Below are positions 22,241 to 35,391 of a DNA stretch of 64,000 nt, in pieces. How positions within the stretch are numbered: the stretch's first letter is position 1; every line of letters begins with the position of its first letter. The notes beneath the pieces were generated by a model. The model had not been told where the DNA came from. It searched no databases and saw only the letters and a program-made list of their open reading frames with translations. Source of the DNA: Aplidium turbinatum. Lineage: Eukaryota > Chordata > Ascidiacea > Aplousobranchia > Polyclinidae. The translations under genes were made by a program, and so were the position numbers. The stretch lies in NCBI GenBank assembly GCA_918807975.1, contig OU964923.1, positions 7,006,001 through 7,070,000 of the forward strand, given 5' to 3'.

Positions 22241-22720
22241 TTCCTCCCTGCATCTTTCACATTCGGTATTATCAGTGTGTTGGCCCATTATAATCTTGTT
22301 ATTATATCTTGTGCAACTTGTGCCCAACATATCTTGTGCAACATAGCAGATTTTTTTTTCAAAAAATTTATGACAGATCACAATTTGTCAGAAAAAATGC
22401 TGAATTTGAACAAAAATGTGTGTATATTTTGTTTTTTTGGCTATAACTCGTTTTGTATTGTAAATAGAGCAAACTTTCTTCTTAGGACAGATAGAAACAT
22501 GATGTTTTGACAGCTTTTGAGCTATATATCATGACTCTACGACCAGTGGTTACCGAGATAGGCAATTTTACTCCCACGCGCGCAGAAATTGGGGGGTTGC
22601 CGGCTGGAAAATGGGGGCAACCCCCTAAAGTCAATTTTTAATGAATTTTTAGGTCATTTGTCGGGATTTAAGAACCCCGTTTTTTTCGATTTAAACAAAA
22701 AACTTTTTTCACTCCACCCT

Positions 22721-23880
22721 AACGTGGGTCTAAAGAAAGGTATGATAGGGAAGTGGACTGAAAGCTGTACAGGAATGTATGTTGAGTGTATGGAAAAGTC
22801 TAGTGAATTATTAATTTCATCTATTGTATAAGTGCCACATGTCTTTTAGGTTCAGCAGTTTAATACAACAAAGGACAACCCGGTATCCGAGAAGACTACA
22901 TACCGTAAACTTATTTTTAATGACAAAACTATCATTACAGATTGCGTCTTAAGTTATATTTTGCCAAACAAGAATACACAATGTGTTTGGCAGTCAAGTG
23001 TATTAAGTATAAACAACAATAAACACCTTGTTGCAAGCAATAGGCTGGCCTGGTCAATGTCGAGTATGAGGGGAAAGAACGTGGATACCGCATGGATCCT
23101 GTTTTAAGATTACAGCAAAAATGGTCTATAGAAATTGATGTCGTTTCAGAAGGAACGTATCTTTCACCTTCAGTTAAATTTCTGTCAAATGCATAATCAT
23201 AGCCTTATTCGTTATGCGTACGTAGGCCATAATTAATTAGCGTTTTATGTGCTTTACAATTAAGAGAACACATTGATTTACTGACAACTCACTGCTTTCT
23301 CAGCCTCTGACAAGTTCTCCACTCGTTGAGTGTCCGCTGTCTTGCTATGTTCCTGACAGAGAAAAAAATTTTCAAAACAAGGTTTTTTCTCCCGAGCTGT
23401 GTAGACGTATTCCCAGGGGATTTTAATTAGGCTACTTTAGAAAGGGTGAAATCGCCTGCTGCATGCCAATTGAAAAGCTTTCGATGAGAAAAGCATGACA
23501 TTTGGACTGCTTTTGTAAAAAATAATATTTTTAACCTAATTTTCGTCGTCCAAAACGTCTGTAGAATGCAAAATAGTTGGTAGTTATTTATAATAATGCA
23601 GATAGCCTGTTATTGATGGAATTTCAAAGTTGTGTTAAAACGGGGTAGATGCAGGCGCAGTGATACTTGGATATGAGACTAACTAAAACTACAGTTTTGA
23701 CAATAAATTACAATGAAATCGGTTGGCAATTTTTTTCAATTCTTAAATTTTTATCTGACGTTTGAATTGTTCAATCATCATGCATATTTTTGATGCAAAA
23801 TTTCACGTTTTAACTCCACAATGGAATTTGGCCTTTTTATCATAACAGGCAAATGTAACAGTTCAGCTGGTTGAAAAGCC
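22721..23880. other. no gene recognised
   Basis: AT-rich sequence between two transposons. I see no exon or RNA gene that I can support. Confidence 0.5.
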
Positions 23881-23883
23881 AAG

Positions 23884-25283
23884 TAGGGGAGAGTGCCCTG
23901 GGTGCCTACAGTGCTCCTCCCATCGTTTTTCGCAATCCGTGACAAATTATTCACTTAACCGTACATTACCATGGTCACGTGGTCCGTAGAAGCTGCTGAA
24001 ACTAAGTTAGGCAGAAATAATCATTGCTTGTTGGCAGAAATGAACATTTGTTTTAGAGGGTAAAAAGTAAATTTTCAGAACTTTATAACTTTTTTTGTTG
24101 CAGTTTTTACGGTGGCTTCAGGGATGCTTCACAAGTTTTTCATGCTTTGTCAGTCACTAGACTAGGTTTCAGTAATAACGTTTCAGATCGTAGGCCTCGG
24201 TAAAAAAAACTGACGCCATTTTATCTTGTAGGCCCGTGGTTCCAACAGTGCCCCACCCTGAGGTCTCCTACAGTGCCCCGGTGGAGCACTGTTGGAAGCC
24301 ATGAGATTTTATTAATCAATATGCAGTGCCAAAATGATTATCAACATTTTATGTTATATCAACAATATTATAGGTATTGGGGAGTTTTTGGTAGCCTAAG
24401 TTTTGGCTGTGGAAGAAGCTTCGTGCCTGAACTATATGTGGGCCTATTGTTTAGTAATTTTGTCTGTCAAATTTGGTTATTTTGCTCCATAAACCAAGCG
24501 ATTTCTTGTGAACCACATGTCATTATAGGCCTACTAAAGTGTGTTGTGTCTGTATCTTGTGTTAATCATACCTTCCATGTGGCCGAATCAATGATATCTT
24601 TAATCTCCTGCATTGCATGTTCTTTCACTGATTGACTGTTGAATAAACACCTTCCTTGTCATTGCAATTGGTAGTTAGGTCATAACACCAAAGCTTTTAA
24701 AAAGGTAATTACAGCTCTAATTAAATCAACTTGGGCTGTTCTATAAACTACAGCTCAGTGTGTTCGCATGGTTCCTTGAACCTATTCGCATTCTTTCGTT
24801 TAAGCACAGTCACCACGACGGGCAGATAGCGTGTCCTACATGTTATGATAATTCTGGCTGTTATATTTTGTGTCTGTGCTAATTGTGTAGCATAATGTAC
24901 CACTTTTAAAAGGTTTTGTCTTTACCTGACCAGCTCAGTGACATCCATCATGTAAAACAATACCGGTATCGGTACTAACACAAGTTTCATACCTAGGGTA
25001 ATCATTGCAAAAAGAGTGGCTCAACATTGCAACTAAAGACACCAATTATTTTGATAGGGGCACTGTTGGATACCATATCCAACAGTGCCCCACTTTGACA
25101 GGTGATTTTTAACGCCTGATTATGAAGTTTGTGTAAATCTTTTAAACTTTTTTTTTTATGTGGAAATACTAAAGAAAAGGAGGAATTTTCATAATAGAAA
25201 AAAAAAATTTGAAAAAAAATTTTTTTTTTATGTCTAAACCTCAATTTTCCAAAAAGCGGAGCACTGTTGGACACTCTCCCCTA
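23884..25283. mobile_element. 1.4-kb non-autonomous TIR element
   Basis: The left end TAGGGGAGAGTGCCC and right end CACTCTCCCCTA are inverted. Near both ends ACAGTGCTCC and GGAGCACTGT also mirror each other, and CCAACAGTGCCCCAC recurs inside at about 24250 and 25078. No coding region was recognised. A TA target duplication is possible but cannot be told from the TIR itself. Confidence 0.6.
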
Positions 25284-28200
25284 TGTTTCCTTAATAAAAG
25301 TCTTTAGCCTTCTGACAAGACCTTAGCAAAACAATTTCTTCAGGAAGAATGCAGGATACGCGCTGAGGTTTTTGTTTGTTATGCAATTTAAAAGAGCAAT
25401 CATCTTAGTTCAAAAATATAGCCTATATTTGCACAAAATTGTTTGCAAGGGAAGAAAAAAGACAGATTTGTAATTAAGTAAAGACTAAATAATTGATAAA
25501 GGTTCGGATACCGTTTATTTGAAATTGGAAAATGGAGAGGATCTATATTATATGAATGACACCAGGATTACCGTTCACACAGGCGTAAAGTGTCTGATTC
25601 AAACACATGCCATTTTGAGGATTAAGCCATTGAACGTAACGGCTCTGAACGTAATTTTTGATCTGATACTTTATCTGCACTCGCTGTTATTTCAACACCG
25701 CAGTTGATTAATGTTATATTAAGAAAAAACAACGCTTTCATATGATACATCAGCTCTTTGCTTAAATCATTAGAACCATTTTCTGTTTTTGCCTTCAAGT
25801 CATTAGACATGTCGTCCTCAAAAAGATTTAATTGTTCTATTCGTTTTTATCTAGCTGCGTTGCATTAAATGCTTATGTTAATGAAGTTGGTCAACCGTTA
25901 TGTTTTAGAAGCCACTTGCAATATCTTAAAACTATTACATACCTAATGGTTCAGATTTAGAAAATTCCAACAATGATTAAAGCACCTTATAAAATTGTGC
26001 ATCTGAGGCTAAGCGACGGCATCATAAAATGTAAACAGTTTAATAATTCAAAACACTTGCAACAAGAATGTTGACAACGTGTGTGGAGAACTAAAGATTA
26101 TAATCTTTTCCTGCGTGTCATTATGACTACTTTTTTATCACTTCCGAAATCGGATTTTTGTATGTTTTTTGTAACGTTAAACCGGTCATCATCCATCAGA
26201 TTTGCGTGGTGGTATGTTTACAGTGTCTTCTTGGACTGGTAGATTACAAAACTCACTGATTACTTTTTTAATGGAGTTTATGGAAGCGTAAAAGGCTTAA
26301 AAGGCTATGTGGAAAGTAGTATATGTTAAGATCAAATGCATGCTCACGTATAAAGCAAATAGATTAAGGCTCAAGGGTAGACAAAAGTATTTTGTAATGA
26401 ATTAAACACACCGTTTTCTATGGTGCGAAGAGTCAGGAAATCATTGGACGGTGTTATTCCAATTTTGTGTGAAAATAGGTTTTGTAAGTGACTGGTTAGT
26501 TTTTACTTTGTAATTGTCCAGTAAAAAATCACATTAGTACACATCTAACAAACATCATCGACTCATCGTTTGTAGTCATTGAATCTATGTCAAAAGAACG
26601 TATTTGCTGGCTGGAAAACTTAGCTGAGATCTTTTTCAATAACTGATCAAACTCAGGGATGTCACAAAGGCTTGCAGCATATCGTTGAAACAACTCCAGA
26701 AAAAAGTGCCTGCCTTTCTGTAGGCTACGAGTTATCTAGCTTACGGTCATACTGCATTCGTTTTTTCCGAATTGGAATTGAGAAGACTTGTTTCGCAAAC
26801 CAGTTCCAATAGTTTCATGGTCCACCAACTGGTCAAATAGCTTCCTCAAACAAGCGTTACCCAATGACATTCTCGATGTCTGCCACACGAAGAGATTCTG
26901 TTACATCATTCCAAGAAACTCACAACATGAGTAATCAGCTTAACCACCCAGCTAGCACATAAGTTCCTTCTAACATTGATAAAATAAATATCGAATCATA
27001 AACACATCTTGTTATATCGATTCAAGCGATGTTGCGTGAATTAAGTGACCATGGATTACATTGATGATTTACCACTGTAGGTGATAATAATCTAGTAGGC
27101 GTAGGCTACTGACCATGTTTTAGTACTTTTTTCCCCAAACATTATTTTTTGTTTTGCATCAGCAATATTAGTACAACATGTTGCTGATCAAGCATAGCTG
27201 TGAAACATTTTTGTTGATAACGTGTTTTGTTTATTTAGCTGTTTTAAAGAAGAATTTGTTGTAAAAAAATAACATCTTTCTCCGATCACCGTAATAAACG
27301 AGTCTTAACTTTTTTCTGTAACGTTGCAAAACAAGTTCCCCCTAAAAGTGTTGATTGGTTGAGGCTTCGATGCAAATGGGTCGTCATAGCTAAATTTAGT
27401 TTGTTTAACATCTGTTAAAACGATGTCTTGTGAGATGTGGAGACAGGACACTATAACGTTGATCGGTATGGCCTAATGACTATGCATTCTTTAGTCCAGT
27501 GAGGTTAAAACTTTTGTTTGGCTAATAGTCACACAATTCGAGGGTTCTAAGATGCCTTTACTGATTTATTTTCCTATCCCATGATATAGCACTCTACCAG
27601 ATTTTGAGAGGTGAATCTTTCTCAACACTACAAATAAGATTAATAAGAATTTGTGCAATTCATAACCTCTTGAGTCACCAGTTATGAGTAAAATTAGTCA
27701 AAACTTATTATTGTTTATTGTTTGTGCTTTCGATGAGTGTCAAACTAAAGTTTATTTGAGCTTTAAAGATACATTCGTACTATTCAACCATGCAACCATA
27801 GCTAGTCTTTGCATTGTCGCACTTCAAATAGATAGGTAGCCTCTTTTTTTATCCTGCCTGATATAAGGTTGATTAGGTTACGCGTTTACAGCCCTGCATA
27901 CGTTCTTTTTTGGTAATTTTGTTGATGAATATCATAGTTATCGGCCAAGCCTATCAACCACAGCGAAGAAGTTTCATTAAATTACTTAGGGAAACTTTCC
28001 AGGTATTCCACATTAAAACCACTGTGTAGAGTATGCATATTCTTTTAAACAATCTTGTGGTAGTTGTATATGCGAAGAAAGGTCACCAGTGGTCTATGTT
28101 AAACCAAAACTCTTGAGCAATAGGCCTACTGCGTTGATGTGTGTAACTTTAGAAGCACCATTAATAGGAATGGATCACAAAATGGAATCGATTGCTTTAC

Positions 28201-29690
28201 TATTTTTCACAAGCGTTTTATTTGGTTAAGGTCCACCTTGTCGTTTTCAAATGCTCGAAGTGTGCGCAACTGAAACTAAATTATTAATCTGATTAGGCTT
28301 TTGTTTCTAAAGGCAATGAGAAAATATAAATTTTTGCTGTCAATTAGATCAACCCGAACTCAAGCCGGAGTCAAAGATGTTGTGTGAGTCAAATATGTTC
28401 CTGATGAAACATTTATGTCATTCGTAAAATTGTGAAAAAGTAGCTGCAATAAAAAAATGAGAAAATGCACCCTACATCTAGGTTCCGTACCTCGATGTCA
28501 GGCGATGGTGGAATATAATGCGGTGATGTCACTTAATGCAATTTTGGGAATTTATGAGTCGGGGGAAAATGCAGTCATACCATAAATAGCTTATATTGCG
28601 AACACTGGAAAACGTATGATGTATGGATGCAGAGCTAGAGAAACAGAAGTATTTAGCAAGAAAGAACGTAGTTGGTGCCATTTTTTAAGTTTTGGTTTGA
28701 TTCAACAGAAATTGAACCCACTAATGACTAACCCAAGTCTAGTTGAAGTGGAGGTATAGAAACGAACCAGCCAAACATCAAACTCGTGCAAAAGACGGTT
28801 TATTTTTATTTGATAGTGCGTGTCTACAAGTCAATTAACTTAAGTCAAACCAGCAAATTTTAAAGAACTGAAATTCTAGCTACAAGTAGTTTGTATTTAC
28901 TGTCTCATTGCTGTTATTTTTTTAATTTCCCGTTCACACAAAGAATAGTGCAAAGTTTTTAAAAGTTGAAAGATTTTTAAGCTAAAATTTTGTAAAGCAA
29001 TTAAAAACCAAACAACAAGACAGAAACCGCTCAGTTTTGCAGAGTAGAAAACTTTGTTAGCTTTTACTGTTCATACGAATTTCCTGATCGGTTTAAAGTC
29101 GTCAATATTTACATTGCTGCCGCTTGAATACAATTAGTGAATGAGATATTAGTTGAAAACATTTTGAACTGGATTTGAATTCAGTTATCGTTGCTCAAAC
29201 ACGACCAGTAGGTTAGACTATTGAAGCAGTTTCTAAACTAGTACAATTTTTCCGTTAATTCAGGAAATATCCAAAGCAATGTCGATCTATATTCAAGTTA
29301 AGGTCACTTTCAACTTATACTTTATGACTAGCTACAACAGATAATTTTCTATTTGGATGAGCAAGACTTGTTTTCAAAACATAATTGGCAGGTTTAGAAT
29401 TTTTCTTCTCAGGTTTAGCCAACATTGTAGACGCAAACGTCTAGTGAAATTTCTTTACAGTTTAAGTTGTGGCGAGCAAACAAGGAATACGGTAGTTAAC
29501 AGACCACCCCACATGAGGTAAGTATAATAACTTAGGTAGATCGTACTTAATATTGCCATTTTTTTAAACTGCTGATGGCACGATGTTAATTTGTGTCCTG
29601 GAGCCGAAATGTCGATTTGGCCTGAAAAGAAAACAAAAACAGTGTTAATTCTGAACACAGCACTTTAAAATTTGGAGACGAATTTTACAT
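25284..29690. other. no gene recognised in 4.4 kb
   Basis: Uniform AT-rich sequence. I see no exon pair with matching phase, RNA gene, SINE head or TIR pair. Regulatory or non-coding transcripts would not be visible to me. Confidence 0.45.
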
Positions 29691-30088
29691 CATTGTGGCT
29701 TCAGAACAAAATTCAATTCAATCCAATTTATTTTTCTTTGTCAGAATGCAAAACAAATGATATTGTAAAAAAGAAATACAGTAACAAAACCAACAAAAGG
29801 AAAAGGTGGCAAAACCTTAATGGTTTAAGACGTGCATGAAAAGATCTAATATTGCGATATATGCATCGACAGATATAGTTAAGCACGGCCACCAAACCTG
29901 AAAATAAAAAAAGTAATGACCGAAAGATTAATCCAAAATGGAAGCTTTACTAAAAAATTAAATGAGAGAGAATTATGATGTAAATTGTAGACATTGCGGA
30001 ATGTAGGTCAGCTATAACTGAACTATCACAGTCTACACAGCTAAGTTAATTATCTTTTGACATATGCAAAGAAGTTGTAAGTGGCAAA

Positions 30089-30345
30089 GTCCCGATAGCT
30101 CACTTGGTTAATTGTCCGACTTCAAGAACAAAGAAACTGCAAGAACGAGCTACGTTGGTTCGACTCTCGGGGTGTGCGTTGACCAACGCATTTCAAGTAC
30201 AGCTTTTCATTCAGTGGCATCTAGTAGATGGAATAATACATAGACAGCAACAACAAACGGAACTTCACTTTGCCAAACTCGGTGACTGGACCTGCGTCAG
30301 TGGTTGAAAGCCTCTACAGGTACGCAACATCAACTATAAAAAGTT
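30089..30345 (+). repeat. tRNA-derived SINE, family A
   Basis: CCCGATAGCTCACTTGGTTA, then GTTCGACTCTCGGGGTGTGC, with the family body to GTACGCAACATCAAC. It carries an insertion between A and B boxes and lacks the final tail. Confidence 0.8.
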
Positions 30346-30885
30346 TACTAAATTGTTGTAGGACTCTTTGCAGTTATGATACTTGTTACAATTCTTAAAA
30401 ACTTTTGAGCCACAATGGTTATAATAACTGTGTGTTTGGCTAAAAACTATTTTGAATCCAACAAAAAAAAATTGATAAAACATTCGTACAAGACTGCTCT
30501 GATTAGATGTTTATAAGTAATGTCTTCAGAAATTGGGCACTGATGGTGAAGTCTACATTCTGCTGGGTCTTGGTTTAAAGACAAAGCTGGGATTCCTCAC
30601 CGGTTACAACATGATCCTGAAGGCTACTTCAAGTAATGTTAGACGTGTAATCATTGCCCGTTTTAGCTCTCCAGAGAAAATATTTAGTCATTTTTTACCG
30701 GGGATTACTGAAAAAATCGCTCGTGTCTGATTGAAAGAACGTCGAAATAAATGTGATTTATTACTTACAACACCTGGTGAAGATTTAGCTCGTTTTACAC
30801 CAGACAACTGCAGACAACCAGGTTTATAAATAGCGGTATAGTCTGCTGCCTGGTGAACAATCCCATCTAGCTTGGATGGTTTGGT

Positions 30886-31035
30886 TTTGAGTCTTTATCC
30901 TCGGACTGACAAAGCAACTGATAGGTTATTCTTTGTAGTTTTTACATACTTGTGGAGGCGTTTGACGCAGGGCCGGTTACCGAAATTGAAATAGTGAAGT
31001 TTTCCGATAGTTGTTGAAGCGTTGTTTCCGTTGAA
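30886..31035 (-). repeat. SINE family A, 3' half
   Basis: Complement of the family A tail (GAGTCTTTATCCTCGGACTG, GATAGGTTATTC) and body (CGGTTACCGAAATTG). The tRNA-like head is absent. Confidence 0.7.
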
Positions 31036-31397
31036 ATGTTATTGCACTTGTAATGGCTATTTATGTTAACTAGAATATATACTGAAGATTCTATTGGCTC
31101 AAGTTTCTTTTTAAGTTACTTAATTTAATTTCTTATAAAGTTCTAATAAATTATTCACAATCTAATTGGAAAGGACAAGAAAACTTAACTATAGATTGTA
31201 ATCTCATAATTTTGTTGCCAAAGTAAAAGTATAACATATGATTGAAAGTATGTGGGCTTGTGACCTGCAAAAAATACAGTACCGTTTTTCCAGCATTTCA
31301 AATCTGTTTATCAAACGCTTTGCATAATAAAAGTAATTTGCGTTCTTCTGGTGACTATTTACTAGGTTACCTCCTGATGTTAAAGATGATAACTAGC

Positions 31398-31455
31398 TTT
31401 TGTATTTCCGACGTTTCGTCAGTCAGCACGACTGACTTTATCAAGGTGGCTAAAA
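31398..31455 (-). repeat. degenerate hammerhead-like / retroelement 3' motif
   Basis: The minus strand reads TTGATAA, a 6-bp stem AGTCAG/CTGACT with loop TCGTG, then GACGAAACGTCGG. The order recalls a hammerhead core (CTGATGA, stem II, GAAA), with a change in the first box and no good stem I. Terminal regions of Penelope-like and some LINE elements look like this. Confidence 0.3.
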
Positions 31456-31479
31456 CAGGTTAACACAACCTGTTCAGCA

Positions 31480-33290
31480 ACGATGGCACAACACAAAAAC
31501 GTACTGATAAAATGAATAAAGTAAGCAGCAAGAATCAGAATTAACTGGTGAACAGTCTCTCTCTGTTTTAAAACGCTTTGCATGTTAAGAAATAGTTAAC
31601 AACGGCAAAAAAACTGCATTGAAATCATAAAAATTTAGTGAAAACGTGCTTTGTTGCGTGTGAGCATACTATTCTTTTATAGGCCTAATATTGTTATGGT
31701 TTTTATTTATTGTCGCTCTACAACTGCTGGGATCTTTTAGCGGCAGGGCTCATTTTTAATTTTACATCAGGTTTACGATGTTGTCACATTACCCGAATTA
31801 TTCTCACTGCGTTCTTCTAGAAAGAACACAATCAGCACCGTTTTTAAAGTCTTCAGTTTGACCCAATCTGGAATGAATCTCTAATCTACCAGCACCAGTG
31901 CCAAAGATGAAACTACTCGACTACTGAGCTGGTAGTTATTTATTTGATCTGCATTTCAATTTTTTGCTAGAGAGGTATCTTTGTTGAGCCATAAGCATGC
32001 TTTTAAAATTAAAACGTTGCGATCTGCCTTGAAGCTCGATGCTGGAGCGCGCAATCCGCGCATCCCAAAAGTTCAACCATCGCTGCTCAATCCTCCAATT
32101 TCGTTGTTTGCAAAATCGGTATTTGTTCAATTGAGTCATTGGAATTTACTTTTAACAGTACACCGGAAATAATTCGATTGTGCTCAAAATTCATTTGTAG
32201 TCAAATGCTGAAACGTCAGCGCAGGAAATACCCAGGCCTGCATCAAGTAAAAATTTTTTTATTAACTGCACAAAACGTTCTACTTGTTGAGTCTGGAACA
32301 GATATCGAAGTGTACAAATATTGAAACCAGCAACTTAAAAAGTCTATTATCTAAAAAATTTCCCCGCCTATTTTAATCACTGCTTGTGTAAACAAAGTCA
32401 TTCATTTTTGTTGTTGACTTGAAGCGATCAATCCTTTTTCACGAAAGCAAACGATAGAAATTAGAATGATTCATATGATGTGTGGCAAAACACTTTTCGA
32501 AAACAAATTCTAAAAGAGAGTGGACGAATGAGAACGCAATCGATAAATTGTCTTTGTTACAAACCGTTTCTGACTCTACCTAGAATCGAACCCAGACCCT
32601 ATCTAAACATGGGGAAAGACTCTTGCCAGCCGATCACTGAGACACACTGCGTTTTCAGAAGCTTCTGGTCTGTTTTGCGCTTTCACAGAGAGGCAATTAT
32701 GAAAAAAAGCATGCGTTACTTGGGAATAATTTAAACGCTTATCTGCTTTAAAGATACGTTTCAGTTACATCTGTATCAGCCTTATAGTGAAGACTCAGAC
32801 TTCATTTTACTTCAAAAATGGTTTATTCTAAAAAGTTTGCAGTTTAGCTGGCAGCAGCCAAGGTGGCTGTAAAAATGGCGCAGTGGCCTTCTATACAATA
32901 TACCTGGCCTTCAATGCAAGATTATTTTCGATAGGAAGAGAGTGTTTTAAGCAACAACCTATCTTGCGATTATCTTTAAACGCAAGATGAAACAAGCACT
33001 TATCGAAATGAATTCAACGCAAGGCGTGGTCAATAAGCACGCACTTGCTGCAACAGCACTGACCAGACGTTCGGCTGAGGTGGCAAGAGCATAGGTATTA
33101 CTTGCAAGCATTTAAAATTTCTTTTTCAAAATTTAACGCCGAGTAAGAAACGATCAAAAATAGCATTCATTGTCTAACTCTGATATATTTTATGTAAGTT
33201 ATATACTACAGCATATAGAAGGTTGATGTATATCGAAGTCAGCAATACAGTTAAAGCTAGAAGTGCAAGTATAAAGCAGTTGGATGCGTG
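31480..33290. other. no gene recognised
   Basis: AT-rich sequence. Only the tRNA-like piece at 32574-32648 stands out. Confidence 0.45.
32574..32648 (-). repeat. tRNA-like sequence, probable SINE piece
   Basis: The minus strand carries TGTCTCAGTGATCGGCTGG (A-box-like) and TCTGGGTTCGATTC (B box) at tRNA spacing, but no closed acceptor stem. Confidence 0.4.
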
Positions 33291-33295
33291 CCCAA

Positions 33296-33336
33296 GCCAG
33301 GGATCTCTGAAGTACTGAGGTATTCTGAGGTCCCTG
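33296..33336. repeat. short inverted repeat, CCAGGGA type
   Basis: CCAGGGATCTC faces GAGGTCCCTGG around a 19-nt loop. It resembles the palindrome at 1128-1157, which also opens CAGGGAT. Confidence 0.5.
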
Positions 33337-33567
33337 GCCCAAGCGCTTAATTAAGGCGTCTTGGTGACGCTGTGAAAGTTATTATCTCAAGACCTATTGC
33401 GAGTGCATGGTTGCATCTTGCCGTAGCGCTGAATGGCATGCTTAAAGATAGACGCATAAATCTCCTTGTTCTTTTCTGTTTCATGTCGTTTGGTTGTGCA
33501 ACTGATCTGTTTCATCATGTTATTTTAACTATTAGTTACAATGACGAGTTGTCACAGCCAGAGCTGT

Positions 33568-33760
33568 TGAGAGGATATTTAGGGCCCGGTACCAATAAGA
33601 TTTTCGGGTCCAAAATCGGGCACTTCTAAGAAGAATGTCTATTGTCAAATGTATGCGGTGATCAAATTTTTGGGCCCCATGGAAAAGTTCCGGGCCCCTA
33701 AAGCTATCCAGGGCCCTGGTCCAAAAGTACCTCCTGAGCCCCCTGACAACGCTACTTGTC
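33568..33760 (+). repeat. GGGCCC-rich interspersed repeat, copy 2
   Basis: TTTAGGGCCCGGTACCAAT opens it, and GGGCCCTGGTCCAAAAG then CCCCCTGACAACGC close it. It contains GGGCCC or GGCCC several times. Confidence 0.6.
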
Positions 33761-34427
33761 ACAGCAAGCGAAACTCCCTTTTTTTCATTTTAAGCTAAGG
33801 GTTGATATCTTTTCCGGTGTGTTTTGTTTTTCTTCTAAACCGCTTTTTTCACCTTGTTTAACAATTTGTTTTGCGCTGACGACTGACTATTCTAAAAGTA
33901 TCCAAGTAAATTAATAAAATACATCTTATGATGGTCATGTGATGGTACATTTAAAAGACGTAGGCTACTTGGAAGCTCAACAGCATTTAGTTGTATTTCG
34001 TCATGGTGAGAAATAGAAACGAGTGATGCTGATGTACATGACTTGAAAAATATTTCAGATATATTTCCTGATAGCTATTAAACTTTTAACATCTTCTTGG
34101 CAATGTTCAACTCTTAAGCAAATATACGTTCGTTGATATGAAAGCAAACACAGAAGCTGGGGCGATGATATTGAATCTTTCATATTTTAAAATTGTTTGC
34201 GTACTTTTAACGTCAGGAGACAACAAAAAGATGAAAAGAGTAGAAATCGTGTCTCTGCAGTCAAAAACTCAGAGGTCAAAACCTCATTCAAAGTTGCTAT
34301 AGGCTGCCAGTGGCAAGATGAATCAATGCAGTCAAGTAGCTGCTTCAAAATCACTTGGATACAAAAATAGGATACTATTTTCCAGACTTGACTTATTTGT
34401 GATGTTTAATCCAGGGTGTGTGTAGGT

Positions 34428-34503
34428 CCCCAGACAGCAAAACCTATCATTTTACATTGATTTAACGTCTGCAGACGGAATGTGAGGAAGTTTGCTGACT
34501 GGG
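34428..34503. repeat. fold-back MITE next to the receptor promoter
   Basis: CCCCAGACAGCAAA and TTTGCTGACTGGG form the ends, and TTGATTTAACGTCTGCAGAC lies at the centre. It ends 45 bp before the TATAAATAG motif. Confidence 0.65.
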
Positions 34504-34548
34504 TTCAATTATGACCAGTACCGAAGCATCAGGGTCTGTGCGAGAGAG

Positions 34549-34557
34549 TATAAATAG
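34549..34557 (+). promoter_or_regulatory. candidate TATA box of the receptor gene
   Basis: TATAAATAG lies 835 bp upstream of the receptor start codon. If used, the 5' UTR would be long or contain an intron; TTTACAG|GTTCG at about 35202 is a possible acceptor. No other core promoter was obvious. Confidence 0.35.
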
Positions 34558-35391
34558 TAGCGCAGCCTACACTTTTCCGGAAAAATCGTATTTCTGAAGC
34601 AATATATAAGCTGAAAGGGAGAATATTTGCAGTTACTTTATCAGAGGTGAGATTGGACCTTTCCTTCAACTCTTTACTTCCCAGAGAAGATTTTATAAAC
34701 GGATTGTTGAAAGCATAAGATTTGCACATATAGCAGATGAACCATGAGCTGCTCATATTGCAGCAACACCATTGATTGGCGCTATTACAACTACAAGTCC
34801 TTCAGCAAATTGAGTTGTCCAAAAACTCTTGTATCTACTGTACAGTCTTGCGCTTTCAATCTTATGAAGCATTTTAAGAAAAAATCAAAATGTTATGTGT
34901 TAGGTACTTTATTCGACAAGAGACAGATATTTTTGTATAACCTGTATAGGCTGCTTTTCAATGGTGAGTCTTTAGGAGCTACTGAAGGTGAGAGGTTAGG
35001 CCCAGAAAAAGAGTTCAAGTTTATCTATACAATACAATGCAATATATTAAACAGCGGTCGCACTTTAAACTGGGTAGCAATTTAAAATTGTTGGTTTGGA
35101 AATTGAGCGTATGATTGATTATTTCCTAAGTCGATATACCAAAGCAATAATGCGCCACTGTGTTGTATTTTAGTTTTTCATAAATTACATTCGATTTACA
35201 GGTTCGTCACGCTGTAGATATTGCAGAACTGTGACATATGCGTTAAAAGAAGCTATTTCAAAACTTGTCACTGCATGAAAATGGTTTGACCTGTGAAAAT
35301 CATTGCTTTAAAAATTAAGCTTAGGATTTAGTATTGATTACAACTTTTTTTTTAATTATTTTTGGTACGAGATTTGAAAAGGGCTGAGAAG

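Larger units (their letters stand above)
19844..22720. mobile_element. 2.9-kb transposon with ~390-bp terminal inverted repeats
   Basis: Bases 19844-20236 recur as the reverse complement at 22329-22720 at high identity. Both include ATTTTAGGGGGTTGCC-like, CGGGGTTCTTAA and GTTATAGCCAAAAAAAC segments. The outer ends are GTAGTGAAAAAAG and CTTTTTTCACTCC. A broken minus-strand gene lies between them (20781-22240), with a SINE family B fragment inside it. I could not name the superfamily. Confidence 0.75.

Noticed and set aside
29700-29860. LINE 3' end on the minus strand
   Set aside because: AATTCAATTCAATCC and the A/T-rich text are suggestive, but there is no coding remnant or matching copy to support it.
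34744-35085. 113-codon open frame upstream of the receptor
   Set aside because: No family resemblance, no splice logic and it lies in the likely 5' UTR. Its length is possible by chance.
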